The notes: generated from the sequence alone by a model not told the origin. Positions 38,334 to 47,622 are shown, counted from the first letter of the stretch. The stretch is DNA of 64,000 bases from Streptomyces sp. HUAS MG91 (GCF_040529335.1 NZ_CP159534.1:6448001-6512000); one strand, 5' to 3'. Made by a program: numbers and translations.

Positions 38334-39761
38334 ATGCGCGTCAAGTCGCCCGAGTCCCTCATCGCCGAATCGGGCGCCGATCTCGAAGGCCACGGCCTCA
38401 AGCGCACCATGGGGCTCTTCCAGCTCGTGTGCTTCGGGGTCGGCGCGATCGTCGGGACCGGCATCTTCGTCGGTCTGTCCGACACGGTCGCCGAGGCCGG
38501 CCCGGCCGTGCTCGTCTCCTTCGTGCTGGCGGGCATCACCTGCGTCTTCACGGCGTTCTCCTTCGCCGAGCTGGGCGGCGCGATCCCGGTCTCCGGATCC
38601 TCGTACTCGTTCGCCTACGCGACCCTCGGCGAGCGCGTCGCGTTCCTCGTCGGCTGGTGTCTGCTCCTGGAGTACGGCGTCTCGGTGTCGGCCGTCGCCG
38701 TCGGCTGGAGCCAGTACCTCAACGAACTCCTCGACAGCCTCTTCGGATGGCAGCTGCCCGCCGCGCTGTCCGCGGGACCGTCCGACGGCGGCGTCGTCAA
38801 CCTGCCCGCCGTCGTCGTCCTGCTGATGGCCGCGACGCTGCTGGTGCGCGGCGTCCGGGAGAGCGCGCGGGCCACCACCGCGATGGCCGTCCTGAAGATC
38901 GGCATCCTGGTCGCGTTCTGCGCCATCGCCTTCACCGCGTTCCAGGACCACAACCTGACGCCGTTCCTCGCGAACGGCGTCGGCGGCGTCACCTCGGGCG
39001 CCTCGCTCGCCTTCTTCTCGTACATCGGCTTCGACGCGATCACCACCGCCGGCGAGGAAGTGCGCGACCCCCGGCGCAACATCCCGATCGCGATCATGAT
39101 CTGCATCGGCGTCGTCACACTGCTGTACTGCGCGGTCGCCGTCGCCGCCATCGGCGCGCTCGGCGCGGACGCCGTCGGGGACAAGCCGGCCGCGCTCTCC
39201 CTCGTCGTCGACGACGTCACGCACTCCACCGTCGGCGGCGGGATCATCGCCTTCGGCGCGGTCGTCGCCATCGCGTCCGTCGTGCTCGCGGTGATGTACG
39301 GGCAGACCCGGATCCTGATGTCGATGTCCCGCGACGGGCTCATCCCGCGCGTCTTCGAGCGGGTCTCGCCCAAGACGTCGACGCCGGTGCGGGGCACCTG
39401 GATCGTCGCGGTCGTCTTCGCGGTCCCGGCCGCCTTCTCGTCGCTGGACGCCGTGGTGAACCTGACGACCATCGGCACGCTCGCCATCATGGTCGCCGTC
39501 AATGTCTCGGTCGTCGCCCTGCGCCGCTCGCACCCCGGCCTGAAGCGCTCGTTCCGGGTGCCGCTGTACCCGCTCAGCCCGGTCCTGGGCGTCGCCTTCT
39601 GCCTCTACCTGATCTGGGGCACGGGCTGGACGACCTGGGTGCAGTTCGCGGTGTTCCTCGCCGTCGGCGTGCTCGTCTACGGCGTCTACGGGCGGAAGAA
39701 CTCGCGGCTCGGCGCTACACCTCGGACGGGGGCCGCTGCCGAGGCAGCGCGGGGAGCGTGA
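38334..39761 (+). CDS. APC family amino acid permease, cationic amino acid transporter-like
   Basis: The 475-residue integral membrane protein has 12-13 predicted helices and the APC signatures VGAIVGTGIFVGL in helix 1, SFAELGGAIPVSGSSY, and FFSYIGFDAITTAGEEVRDP, the CAT/YfnA-like pattern. It probably takes up arginine or another cationic amino acid, given the arginine deiminase and ornithine carbamoyltransferase genes upstream. Its 3' end overlaps the convergent ATP-binding regulator gene by 47 bases. Confidence 0.9.
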   Translation: MRVKSPESLIAESGADLEGHGLKRTMGLFQLVCFGVGAIVGTGIFVGLSDTVAEAGPAVLVSFVLAGITCVFTAFSFAELGGAIPVSGSSYSFAYATLGERVAFLVGWCLLLEYGVSVSAVAVGWSQYLNELLDSLFGWQLPAALSAGPSDGGVVNLPAVVVLLMAATLLVRGVRESARATTAMAVLKIGILVAFCAIAFTAFQDHNLTPFLANGVGGVTSGASLAFFSYIGFDAITTAGEEVRDPRRNIPIAIMICIGVVTLLYCAVAVAAIGALGADAVGDKPAALSLVVDDVTHSTVGGGIIAFGAVVAIASVVLAVMYGQTRILMSMSRDGLIPRVFERVSPKTSTPVRGTWIVAVVFAVPAAFSSLDAVVNLTTIGTLAIMVAVNVSVVALRRSHPGLKRSFRVPLYPLSPVLGVAFCLYLIWGTGWTTWVQFAVFLAVGVLVYGVYGRKNSRLGATPRTGAAAEAARGA

Positions 39762-40314
39762 ACCACACCGCCTTGCCGGACTCGGTCGGGCGGTGTCCGC
39801 ACGAGGAGGACAGGGTGCGGATCAGCAGCAGGCCGCGCCCGTGCTCCTGCCACGGGTCGGGCTCCTCGGCGTCGTCCGGGTTGGTGAGGTCCGCGGGCGG
39901 CGCCGGGTCCGCGTCGTGCACCTCGACCTGGCAGCCGGTCTCCAGCAGCTCCACCACCAGCTCGATGGGGGCGTCGCCCGCGGTGTGCTCCACGGCGTTC
40001 GCCACCAGCTCGGCCGTGAGCAGCTCCGCGGTGTCCATGTCGGCGGCCGGCGAGTCGATCTCGGTCAGCGCGGTACGGACGAGGGCGCGTGCCACCGGCA
40101 CGGCGGCGGCCGTGTGCGGCAGGGCTATGCGCCACGACGTGGGCGTGGAGGGCCCGGGGGGAGGAGTCAAAGCGGGTCCTGAGGGGGCGGGTGGGAACGG
40201 TTCGGGCGGGACGGGTGCCAGGGGGGAGCGGCATGGGGTGGCCGTCCTGCGTTCAACCTTATGAATGGTACGGCGTGCGTCGATAGAGGCTCCCGGTGGT
40301 CTTCCTCGGGACAT
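39715..40314 (-). CDS. RsbW-like ATP-binding regulatory protein (HATPase fold)
   Basis: The product has up to 199 residues. The C-terminal 130 residues are a GHKL ATPase of the anti-sigma/SpoIIAB-like type: TAELLTAELVANAVEHT (N-box), then LVVELLETGCQVEVHDADP and HGRGLLLIRTLSSSCG. Streptomycetes have dozens of these small kinases, which act on anti-anti-sigma partners or other targets. The proline-rich N-terminal 60 residues have no recognisable domain, and no clear ribosome site precedes the ATG at 40314, so the true start may be internal. It overlaps the permease end tail-to-tail. Confidence 0.8.
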   Translation of the reverse strand: MSRGRPPGASIDARRTIHKVERRTATPCRSPLAPVPPEPFPPAPSGPALTPPPGPSTPTSWRIALPHTAAAVPVARALVRTALTEIDSPAADMDTAELLTAELVANAVEHTAGDAPIELVVELLETGCQVEVHDADPAPPADLTNPDDAEEPDPWQEHGRGLLLIRTLSSSCGHRPTESGKAVWFTLPALPRQRPPSEV

Positions 40315-40397
40315 TGGGCTCTATGAGCTGAACTGTTCCTTATTCCGTCTCCCGCTTCCCGGCCTCGCGGCGCCCTTATCCGCGTATCGCGTTCTGC

Positions 40398-40423
40398 TGA
40401 CGACAGTCACAAAGCGGTGATAC
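40398..40423 (+). promoter_or_regulatory. TGACGACAGTCA box and -10 before the enoyl-CoA hydratase operon
   Basis: The palindromic-armed 12-mer TGACGACAGTCA (40398-40409) is followed after nine bases by GATAC (40419-40423). The identical 12-mer and GATAC at the same spacing occur at 47597-47622 before the acyl-CoA dehydrogenase gene. The box covers the -35 position, so it is probably the operator of a regulator shared by both units, most simply the PaaX-type protein. Confidence 0.6.
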
Positions 40424-40474
40424 CTTCGAGGAACAGCCGTCGGAGCACGCCTGCCCGCAGGAGGCCGCACGCGC

Positions 40475-41305
40475 ATGAGTCCCTTCACCGGCTCCGCCCC
40501 CCGCACCGAGACCTGGCACCACCTCACGTACACGGTGGACACCCGCGGCGTCGCCACCGTCACCCTCGCCCGGCCCGAGAAGCTCAACGCGCTCACCTTC
40601 GGCGCCTACGCCGATCTGCGCGACCTGCTCGCCGAGCTGTCCCGCGAGCGGGCGGTCCGCGCCCTGGTCCTGACCGGCGCGGGCCGCGGCTTCTGCTCCG
40701 GCGGCGACGTCGACGAGATCATCGGCGCCACCCTCGCCATGGACACCGCCCAGCTGCTCGACTTCAACCGGATGACGGGGCAGGTGGTGCGGGCCGTGCG
40801 CGAGGCGCCGTTCCCGGTGATCGCCGCCGTGCACGGGGTCGCCGCGGGCGCCGGCGCGGTGCTCGCGCTCGCCGCCGACTTCCGGGTCGCCGACCCCAGC
40901 GCCCGCTTCGCGTTCCTGTTCACCCGGGTCGGACTGTCCGGCGGCGACATGGGCGCCGCCTATCTGCTGCCCCGCGTCGTCGGCCTCGGCCACGCCACCC
41001 GGCTGCTGATGCTCGGCGACGCGGTGCGCGCGCCGGAGGCCGAGCGGATCGGCCTCATCAGCGAGCTGACCGACGAGGGCCGGGCCGACGCGGCGGCGCT
41101 CGCCCTCGCCCGCCGGCTCGCCGACGGCCCCGCCCTCGCGCACGCCCAGACCAAGGCGCTGCTCACCGCCGAGCTGGACATGCCGCTCGCCGCCGCGGTC
41201 GAGCTGGACGCCGCCACCCAGGCGCTGCTGATGAACGGCGAGGACTACGCCGAGTTCCACGCGGCCTTCACCGGGAAGCGGCCGCCCCGGTGGCAGGGGC
41301 GGTGA
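40475..41305 (+). CDS. Enoyl-CoA hydratase/isomerase family protein
   Basis: The 276-residue crotonase-fold enzyme has the CoA-binding and oxyanion segments LARPEKLNALTFG, GRGFCSGGDVDEI, AAVHGVAAGAGAVLALAADF and FTRVGLSGGDMG. It could hydrate or open a ring in CoA-thioester intermediates of aromatic degradation. The ATG follows AGGAGG. Its stop overlaps the GTG of the monooxygenase fusion gene, so the two act together. In the catalytic loop the usual glutamate position is an aspartate (GGDMG), so its exact reaction is uncertain. Confidence 0.88.
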   Translation: MSPFTGSAPRTETWHHLTYTVDTRGVATVTLARPEKLNALTFGAYADLRDLLAELSRERAVRALVLTGAGRGFCSGGDVDEIIGATLAMDTAQLLDFNRMTGQVVRAVREAPFPVIAAVHGVAAGAGAVLALAADFRVADPSARFAFLFTRVGLSGGDMGAAYLLPRVVGLGHATRLLMLGDAVRAPEAERIGLISELTDEGRADAAALALARRLADGPALAHAQTKALLTAELDMPLAAAVELDAATQALLMNGEDYAEFHAAFTGKRPPRWQGR

Positions 41306-43593
41306 CCGCGGTGCGCCCGCGGCGGATCGCCGTCATCGGCGGCGGGCCCGGCGGACTGTACGCGGCCGCGCTGCTCAAGCGCCTCGGCCCGGACCGCGAG
41401 ATCACGCTCTGGGAGCGCAACGCCCCGCACGACACCTTCGGCTTCGGCGTCGTCCTGTCCGACGAGACCCTCGGCGGCATCGAGCACGCCGACCCGGTCG
41501 TGTACGCGGCCCTGCGGGACGAGTTCGTGCGCTGGGACGACATCGACATCGTGCACCGGGGCGTGCGGCACACCTCCGGCGGCCACGGCTTCGCCGCGCT
41601 CGGCAGGCGCCGCCTCCTGGAGATCCTCCAGGACCGCTGTCGCCGGCTCGGCGTCGACCTGCGCTTCCGCACCAAGGCCCCGCCCCTGGACCGGCTGCGC
41701 GCGGAGTACGACCTGGTGGTCGCCGCCGACGGGGTGCGCAGCGCGACCCGCACGGCCTGCGCCGACGCCTTCGGACCGCACATCGAGGAGCACCGCAACC
41801 GCTACATCTGGCTCGCCGCCGACGTCGCCCTCGGCGCGTTCCGCTTCGAGATCGCGGAGACCCGGCACGGCGTGATGCAGCTGCACGGCTACCCCTACAG
41901 CGACAGCGAGTCCACGGTCATCGTCGAGATGCGGGACGAGGTGTGGCGGGCCTCCGGCCTCGCCGACCTCGACGTACGGGAGTCCGTCGCGGCCTGCGCG
42001 AAGATCTTCGGCGACGCGCTCGGCGGACGCGCCCTGAAGTCCAACGACTCCTCCTGGCTCACCTTCCGCACCGTCGTCAACGACCGCTGGTCGCACGGCA
42101 ACTGCGTCCTCATCGGCGACGCCGCCCACACCGCGCACTTCTCCATCGGCTCCGGCACCAAACTCGCCGTCGAGGACGCCCTCGCCCTCGCCGCGTGCCT
42201 GGAGGAGCACCCCGCCACGGACGCCGCGCTGCGGGCGTACGAGGCCGAGCGGCGGCCCGTCGTCGCCTCCACCCAGCGTGCCGCGCTGGCCAGCCTGACG
42301 TGGTTCGAGGACCTGCCGCGCTATCTGGACCAGCCCCCGCGGCAGTTCGCGTTCAACCTGCTCACCCGCAGCCGCCGGGTCACCCACGACAATCTGCGGC
42401 TGCGCGACGCCCGCTTCACCGAGTCGGTGGAGAAGGAGTTCGGCTGCCCCGAGGGCACCCCGCCGATGTTCACGCCGTTCCGGCTGGGCGGACTGCGGCT
42501 GCGCAACCGCGTCGTGGTCTCCCCGATGGACATGTACGCGGCCGTGGACGGCGTGCCCGGCGACTTCCACCTGGTCCACCTCGGCGCGCGGGCGCTCGGC
42601 GGGGCGGGCCTGATCATGACGGAGATGGTCTGCGTCAGCCCCGAGGGCCGCATCACCCCGGGCTGCGCCGGTCTCTACACCGACGAACAGGGCGCGGCCT
42701 GGCGGCGGATCACCGAGTTCGTGCACACCCGGGCGCCCGGCGCCGCGATCGGCGTCCAGCTCGGCCACTCCGGCCGCAAGGGCTCGACCCGCCTGATGTG
42801 GGAGGGCATCGACGAACCGCTGCCCGATCCGGCGGACAACTGGCCCCTGGTGGCGGCGTCCCCGATCCCGTACAAGCCGGGAAGCCAGACCCCGGCGGAG
42901 CTGACGGCCGCGCGACTCGGGGAGATCCGCGAGCAGTTCGTGGCCGCCGCGCGGCGGGCCGCCCGCGCGGACTTCGACCTCCTCGAACTGCACTGCGCGC
43001 ACGGCTACTTGCTGTCCGGCTTCCTGTCCCCGCTGACGAACCGGCGCGCGGACGCCTACGGCGGATCCCTGGAGGCGCGCCTGAGGTTCCCCCTGGAGGT
43101 CTTCGACACGGTGCGCGAGGTGTGGCCCGGCGACCGGCCCATGACCGTACGGATCTCCGCGACGGACTGGGCCGAGGGCGGCACGACCGCCGAGGACGCC
43201 GTCGTCCTCGCCCGCGCCTTCGCCGCGCACGGCGCCGCCGCGATCGACGTCTCCACCGGTCAGGTCGTCGCCGACGAGCGTCCGGCGTACGGGCGCTCCT
43301 ACCAGGTGCCGTACGCCGACCGGATCCGCGGCGAGACCGGTGTCCCCGTGATCTCCGTCGGCTCCATCTCCTCCTGGGACGACGTCAACTCCCTCGTCCT
43401 GGCGGGGCGTACGGACCTGTGCGCACTGGCCCGCCCGCACCTGTACGACCCGCACTGGACCCTGCACGCGGCGGCCGAGCAGGGCTACACGGGACCCGGC
43501 GCCGGCTGGCCCGACCCGTACCGCGCGGGCAGCCGACCGCCGCGGACCGGCCGCCTCGACACTCCCAAACCCCGTCTGGTCCTGCCGAGTTGA
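41302..43593 (+). CDS. Fused FAD monooxygenase and old-yellow-enzyme oxidoreductase (salicylyl- or aminobenzoyl-CoA type)
   Basis: This is a 763-residue natural fusion. Residues 1 to about 385 are an FAD-dependent aromatic hydroxylase (GGGPGGLYAAALLKRLG dinucleotide fold, LIGDAAHTAHFSIGSG second FAD motif). About 390-763 are an FMN-binding OYE/NADH:flavin oxidoreductase (FTPFRLGGLRLRNRVVVSPM, QLGHSGRKG, ELHCAHGYLLSGFLSPLTN, YGGSLEARLRF). This architecture is that of salicylyl-CoA 5-hydroxylase/oxidoreductases and of 2-aminobenzoyl-CoA monooxygenase/reductase. The CoA ligase nearby would make its substrate. Start: GTG at 41302 overlapping the hydratase stop. Confidence 0.92.
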   Translation: MTAVRPRRIAVIGGGPGGLYAAALLKRLGPDREITLWERNAPHDTFGFGVVLSDETLGGIEHADPVVYAALRDEFVRWDDIDIVHRGVRHTSGGHGFAALGRRRLLEILQDRCRRLGVDLRFRTKAPPLDRLRAEYDLVVAADGVRSATRTACADAFGPHIEEHRNRYIWLAADVALGAFRFEIAETRHGVMQLHGYPYSDSESTVIVEMRDEVWRASGLADLDVRESVAACAKIFGDALGGRALKSNDSSWLTFRTVVNDRWSHGNCVLIGDAAHTAHFSIGSGTKLAVEDALALAACLEEHPATDAALRAYEAERRPVVASTQRAALASLTWFEDLPRYLDQPPRQFAFNLLTRSRRVTHDNLRLRDARFTESVEKEFGCPEGTPPMFTPFRLGGLRLRNRVVVSPMDMYAAVDGVPGDFHLVHLGARALGGAGLIMTEMVCVSPEGRITPGCAGLYTDEQGAAWRRITEFVHTRAPGAAIGVQLGHSGRKGSTRLMWEGIDEPLPDPADNWPLVAASPIPYKPGSQTPAELTAARLGEIREQFVAAARRAARADFDLLELHCAHGYLLSGFLSPLTNRRADAYGGSLEARLRFPLEVFDTVREVWPGDRPMTVRISATDWAEGGTTAEDAVVLARAFAAHGAAAIDVSTGQVVADERPAYGRSYQVPYADRIRGETGVPVISVGSISSWDDVNSLVLAGRTDLCALARPHLYDPHWTLHAAAEQGYTGPGAGWPDPYRAGSRPPRTGRLDTPKPRLVLPS

Positions 43594-43690
43594 CGCCGAC
43601 GGGGTGGGCAAGAGGACCGTTCACCCCACCTCATTGCAATGACGCCTCCTTAACACCTCTTTACCTAGGGCGCATTGACGGAATCGATCG

Positions 43691-43719
43691 TTGACGACTC
43701 CGTGAACGCAATGTACCTT
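43691..43719 (+). promoter_or_regulatory. Candidate promoter of the serine hydrolase gene
   Basis: TTGACG (43691-43696) and TACCTT (43714-43719) are 17 bases apart in a relatively AT-rich gap, about 65 bases before the ATG. TGACGAC here repeats the first seven bases of the TGACGACAGTCA box seen at the pathway promoters. Confidence 0.5.
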
Positions 43720-43784
43720 TCGGGCGTTCGGCGAATCCTGACCATGTGCACGGGCGCCGGTGGCGGCGCGGGGGGAGTTACGTG

Positions 43785-45014
43785 ATGGGACAGAGCAGCG
43801 GCGGTTTCTCCAAGGCGGGACTGCGGAAGGTGCACGACGTGCTGGCGCGGAGCGTCGACACGGGCCGGATCCCGGGCGTCGTCGCCCTGTTCAGCCGCGG
43901 GGACGAGACGCACGTCGAGGCGATCGGGACGATGCGCCACGACGGCGGTGACCCGCTGCGCCGGGACACCCTCTTCCGGATGGCCTCGACGTCCAAGCCG
44001 GTGTCGGTCTCGGCGGCGATGGTCCTGCTCGACGAGTGCCGGCTCCGTCTCGACGACCCGGTCGAGCAGTGGCTGCCCGAGCTCGCCGACCGCCAGGTGC
44101 TGCGGAGCATCGACAGCCCGCTCGACGACACCGTGCCGGCCCGCCGCCCGATCACCGTGCGGGACGTGCTGACCTCGACGTTCGGCCTCGGCATGGATAT
44201 GACGGTGATCGGCACTCCGGTCATGAACGCCGTCTTCGAGCAGGGGATCACCCCCAATCTGCCCGAGCCGATGCCCGAGCAGGACGAGTGGATGCGCCGC
44301 CTGGGCGCCCTTCCGCTGATGTACCAGCCCGGCGAGCGCTGGCAGTACCAGATCGCCAGCGACCTGACCGGTGTGCTCGTCTCCCGCGTCACGGGCCAGT
44401 CCTACGAATCGTTCCTGCGCGAGCGGATCTTCGAGCCGCTGGGCATGAAGGACACCGGGTTCCACGTCCCGGCGGACCAGCTGCACCGGCTGCCCCCGCT
44501 GTACGCGCCCGACCCGGCGAGCGGCGAGTTCCACGTGTGGGACGAGGCCGCGACCGGCCGCCACAGCACGCCGCCGGCGTTCCAGGGCGGTGGCGGTGGA
44601 CTGAACTCCACGGCCGACGACTACCACGCCTACTTCAAGATGCTGCTCAACGGCGGCGTCCACGAGGGGGAGCGGATCCTGTCCCGGCCCGCCGTCGAAC
44701 TCATGACGACGAACCGGCTCACCCCCGAACAGCAGGCCGCACGCCAGGAGCTGGCCCTCAACAACGTGCACATCTCCTTCGGCCAGGGCCAGCACGGCGG
44801 CTGGGGCCTCGGCATGGCGGTGCGCACCTACCGCGGCGACTACGCGCCCGTCGGCCAGTTCGGCTGGGACGGCGGCAGCGGCACCTCGACCTACGCCGAC
44901 CCGGTCAACGGGATCGTCGGCATCCTCCTCACCCAGGTCGGCGCGTCCGCGCCGTACTCGATCCACCTGATGCACGACTTCTGGACCACGCTGTACCAGG
45001 CCCTCGACGACTGA
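43785..45014 (+). CDS. Serine hydrolase, class C beta-lactamase-like
   Basis: The 409-residue protein of the beta-lactamase/esterase EstB superfamily has nucleophile S68 in the S-T-S-K71 box (MASTSKPVS), a Y-x-x-type motif (WQYQIASDLTG) and GWDGGSGTS near the C-terminus. No signal peptide is visible, so it is probably a cytosolic esterase rather than a cell-wall enzyme. GGGGAG precedes the ATG. It lies between the monooxygenase fusion and the CoA-ligase side of the pathway. It may hydrolyse an ester or lactone precursor, but the role is inferred only from position. Confidence 0.85.
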   Translation: MGQSSGGFSKAGLRKVHDVLARSVDTGRIPGVVALFSRGDETHVEAIGTMRHDGGDPLRRDTLFRMASTSKPVSVSAAMVLLDECRLRLDDPVEQWLPELADRQVLRSIDSPLDDTVPARRPITVRDVLTSTFGLGMDMTVIGTPVMNAVFEQGITPNLPEPMPEQDEWMRRLGALPLMYQPGERWQYQIASDLTGVLVSRVTGQSYESFLRERIFEPLGMKDTGFHVPADQLHRLPPLYAPDPASGEFHVWDEAATGRHSTPPAFQGGGGGLNSTADDYHAYFKMLLNGGVHEGERILSRPAVELMTTNRLTPEQQAARQELALNNVHISFGQGQHGGWGLGMAVRTYRGDYAPVGQFGWDGGSGTSTYADPVNGIVGILLTQVGASAPYSIHLMHDFWTTLYQALDD

Positions 45015-45055
45015 CACCGGGTGACCTGCGCGGACCCGCCCCCGCACCCGTCCGC

Positions 45056-45865
45056 TCAGGAGGCGTTCACGAACCGGGTCGCGGCGGGGTGCAGCCGCTC
45101 GTGCAGCGCCCGGAACACCGCCGCCGAGCGCAGCCCCGGCCACCGCGCGGGCAGCAGCTCGGGCGGCAGGCCCGGGTCCGCGTACGGCAGGTGCCGCCAG
45201 GAGTCGAGGGCGAGCAGATGGTCCCGGTAGGCCGCCGTCGGCGGGGTGTCCTCGCGCGCCTCCCAGGCCCGCAGCACCGGCTCGTGCTCGGCGAGGAACG
45301 CCTCGTGCAGCGCGGCCAGGGCCGGCAGGTCCCACCAGCGGGCCACCGCCTCGGCCGTCGCCGTGAAACCCAGGTGCTCGCCGGCGAACAGGTCCACGTA
45401 CCCGGCGCAGCCCGCCCGCTCCAGCGTGTGCCGGGCCTCCGCGTACAGCCCGGCGGGCGCGAGCCACACGCCGGGCGCCGCGGTGCCGAAGCCGAGCCCG
45501 GCCAGCGTGGAGCGCAGGACGTGCCGCCTGGCGCGCTCGGACTCCGGGACGGAGAACACGGCGAGCACCCAGCCTGACCCGTCCGCGGTGTCCCCGTAGA
45601 CCCGGCGGTCGCCGTCGTCGAGGAGCTGGCGGGCGTCGTCCGACAGGGCGTACCCGGCGGCTCCGGCGGCCGTGTGCGCGGGCAGCAGCAGCCCGCGCCG
45701 CTTCAGGCGCGAGACCGCCGAGCGCACCGACGGCGCGTCGACCCCGGCCGCGCCGAGCAGCCGGATCAGCTCGGCGACCGGCACCGGCCCGGGGAAGCCG
45801 CGCCCGTGGGCGCCGTACAGGGTGACGATCAACGACCGGGGCGTATGCGGAGTCTGCTCGGACAC
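45056..45865 (-). CDS. PaaX family transcriptional repressor
   Basis: This is a 269-residue regulator. The N-terminal winged helix (PRSLIVTLYGAHGRG, then VAELIRLLGAAGVDAPSVRSAVSRLKRRGLL) and the middle PaaX-type domain (GWVLAVFSVPESERARRHVLRSTLAGLGFG) mark the phenylacetate repressor family, whose members respond to aryl-CoA thioesters. The GTG at 45865 lies five bases after the CoA ligase stop, so repressor and ligase are in one operon. The ligase product would be a natural inducer. The TGACGACAGTCA boxes at 40398 and 47597 are its most likely operators. Confidence 0.9.
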   Translation of the reverse strand: MSEQTPHTPRSLIVTLYGAHGRGFPGPVPVAELIRLLGAAGVDAPSVRSAVSRLKRRGLLLPAHTAAGAAGYALSDDARQLLDDGDRRVYGDTADGSGWVLAVFSVPESERARRHVLRSTLAGLGFGTAAPGVWLAPAGLYAEARHTLERAGCAGYVDLFAGEHLGFTATAEAVARWWDLPALAALHEAFLAEHEPVLRAWEAREDTPPTAAYRDHLLALDSWRHLPYADPGLPPELLPARWPGLRSAAVFRALHERLHPAATRFVNAS

Positions 45866-45869
45866 GCGA

Positions 45870-47549
45870 TCACTGTACGGTTCCGGGCTCCGCGTCACCG
45901 GGCTCGCCCTGCGCCGGTCCGGGCGCGCGCAGCCGGAAACGCTGGAGCTTCCCGGTGGCCGTGCGCGGCAGCGCGTCCAGAAACACCACCTCGCGCGGGC
46001 ACTTGTACGGCGCCAGCTCCGCCTTCACGAACTCCCTGAGCGCGGCGGCGCCTCGATCGTCCCCGCGCGCACCGGCGCGCAGCACCACGTACGCGACGGC
46101 GATCTGTCCCCGCGAGGCGTCGGGCCGCCCCACGACGGCGGCCTCCGCCACGTCGGGGTGGCGCAGCAGCGCGTCCTCGACCTCGGGGCCCGCGATGTTG
46201 TACCCGGCGGAAATGATCATGTCGTCGGCGCGGGCCACGTACCGGAAGTAGCCGTCGGGCTCGCGCACGTACGTGTCGCCCGTGATGTTCCACCCGTGCC
46301 GCACGTACTCGCTCTGCCGCGGGTCGGCGAGATAACGGCAGCCGACGGGCCCGCGCACGGCGAGCAGTCCCGGTTCCCCGTCCGGCAGGCCGCTGCCCGT
46401 CTCGTCGACCACGCGCGCCTGCCAGCCCGGCACCGGCACTCCGGTCGTCCCGGGGCGGACGGCCCCGTCGGCGGCCGAGATGAAGATGTGCAGGAGTTCG
46501 GTGGCGCCGATGCCGTTGATGACGCGCAGCCCCGTCGCCTCGTGCCAGGCGTGCCAGGTGGCGGCGGGCAGATTCTCCCCGGCGGAGACGCAGCGCCGCA
46601 GCGAGGTGAGGTCGTACGAGGACCGGGCCGGATCCGCGAGCATCGCCCGGTAGGCCGTCGGCGCGGTGAACAGAACCGACACCCGGTGCTCGGCGACCGC
46701 CGCCAACAGCCGTGCCGGGCCCGCCTGTTCGAGCAGCAGCGTGGAGGCTCCGGCGCGCAGCGGGAAGATCACGAGCCCGCCGAGCCCGAAGGTGAAGCCG
46801 AGCGGCGGGCTGCCCGCGAAGACGTCCTCCGGGGTGGGCCGCAGGACGTGCCGGGAGAAGGTGTCGGCGATCGCGAGGACGTCCCGGTGGAAGTGCATGC
46901 ACCCCTTCGGGCGGCCGGTCGTGCCCGAGGTGAAGGCGATCAGCGCGACATCGTCGGCGGAGGTGCGCACGGCCTCGTACGCGGGTGGTTTCGTCGCGGC
47001 GCGGCGCAGCAGGTCGTCCGGGCCGTCCCCGCCGAACGGGACGATCCGCAGGCCGGGAACCTCCGCCTTCACGAGGTCGTCGAGGGACCGCGCGTCGCAC
47101 AGCGCGTGCCGGACCCGCGCGATGTCGCACATCGTGGCCAGCTCGCCCGCCCGCGCCTGGGCGAGCACCGTCACGGCGACACCGCCCGCCTTCATCACGG
47201 CGAGCCAGCAGGCCGCGAGGTGCGGGGTGGTGGGGCCGCGCAGCAGGACGCGGTTGCCGGGGACGAGGCCCAGATCGTCGGTCAGGACGTGCGCGATGCG
47301 GTCGACGGTGGCCTTCAACTCGCCGTAGTTCCAGATGGGTTGCCCGGGACAGTGGAAGGCGGGGCGGTCCGCGCCGAACCGTTCCACGGTCGCGTCGAGG
47401 AGTTCGGCACCGCAGTTCAGGGTGTCGGGGTAGCGCAGCTCGGGACGGTCGAGGAGGAGGCCGGGCCACGCCTCGGCGGGCGGCAGATGGTCGCGCGCGA
47501 AGGTGTCGACGTGCCCCGAGGGGAGAAGTGAGCCGGGCGGGTGGGTCAT
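45870..47549 (-). CDS. Benzoate/2-aminobenzoate-CoA ligase-like AMP-forming synthetase
   Basis: The 559-residue adenylate-forming enzyme has the P-loop-like motif FTSGTTGRPKGCMHFHRD, the later motifs GIGATELLHIF and YFRYVARADDMIISAGYNI, and the catalytic lysine in PRTATGKLQRFR. The GCMHFHRD segment and overall pattern are typical of benzoate- and 2-aminobenzoate-CoA ligases. It activates the aromatic acid as a CoA thioester for the monooxygenase fusion. It is divergent from the acyl-CoA dehydrogenase gene and followed by the PaaX repressor gene. Substrate choice between salicylate, anthranilate and benzoate cannot be settled from sequence alone. Confidence 0.92.
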   Translation of the reverse strand: MTHPPGSLLPSGHVDTFARDHLPPAEAWPGLLLDRPELRYPDTLNCGAELLDATVERFGADRPAFHCPGQPIWNYGELKATVDRIAHVLTDDLGLVPGNRVLLRGPTTPHLAACWLAVMKAGGVAVTVLAQARAGELATMCDIARVRHALCDARSLDDLVKAEVPGLRIVPFGGDGPDDLLRRAATKPPAYEAVRTSADDVALIAFTSGTTGRPKGCMHFHRDVLAIADTFSRHVLRPTPEDVFAGSPPLGFTFGLGGLVIFPLRAGASTLLLEQAGPARLLAAVAEHRVSVLFTAPTAYRAMLADPARSSYDLTSLRRCVSAGENLPAATWHAWHEATGLRVINGIGATELLHIFISAADGAVRPGTTGVPVPGWQARVVDETGSGLPDGEPGLLAVRGPVGCRYLADPRQSEYVRHGWNITGDTYVREPDGYFRYVARADDMIISAGYNIAGPEVEDALLRHPDVAEAAVVGRPDASRGQIAVAYVVLRAGARGDDRGAAALREFVKAELAPYKCPREVVFLDALPRTATGKLQRFRLRAPGPAQGEPGDAEPGTVQ

Positions 47550-47596
47550 GGCCGGATGCCCCCTTGCCGTCGCGTGGTCCCACCGTAGCGTGATGG

Positions 47597-47622
47597 TGAC
47601 GACAGTCAACGGTGCGCGATAC
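47597..47622. promoter_or_regulatory. TGACGACAGTCA box in the ligase/acyl-CoA dehydrogenase gap
   Basis: The box (47597-47608) and GATAC (47618-47622) repeat the sequence and spacing found at 40398. On the minus strand TTGACT overlapping the box could be the -35 of the ligase-paaX operon, with TACGGT 16 bases further on. One operator could thus control both directions. Confidence 0.6.
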
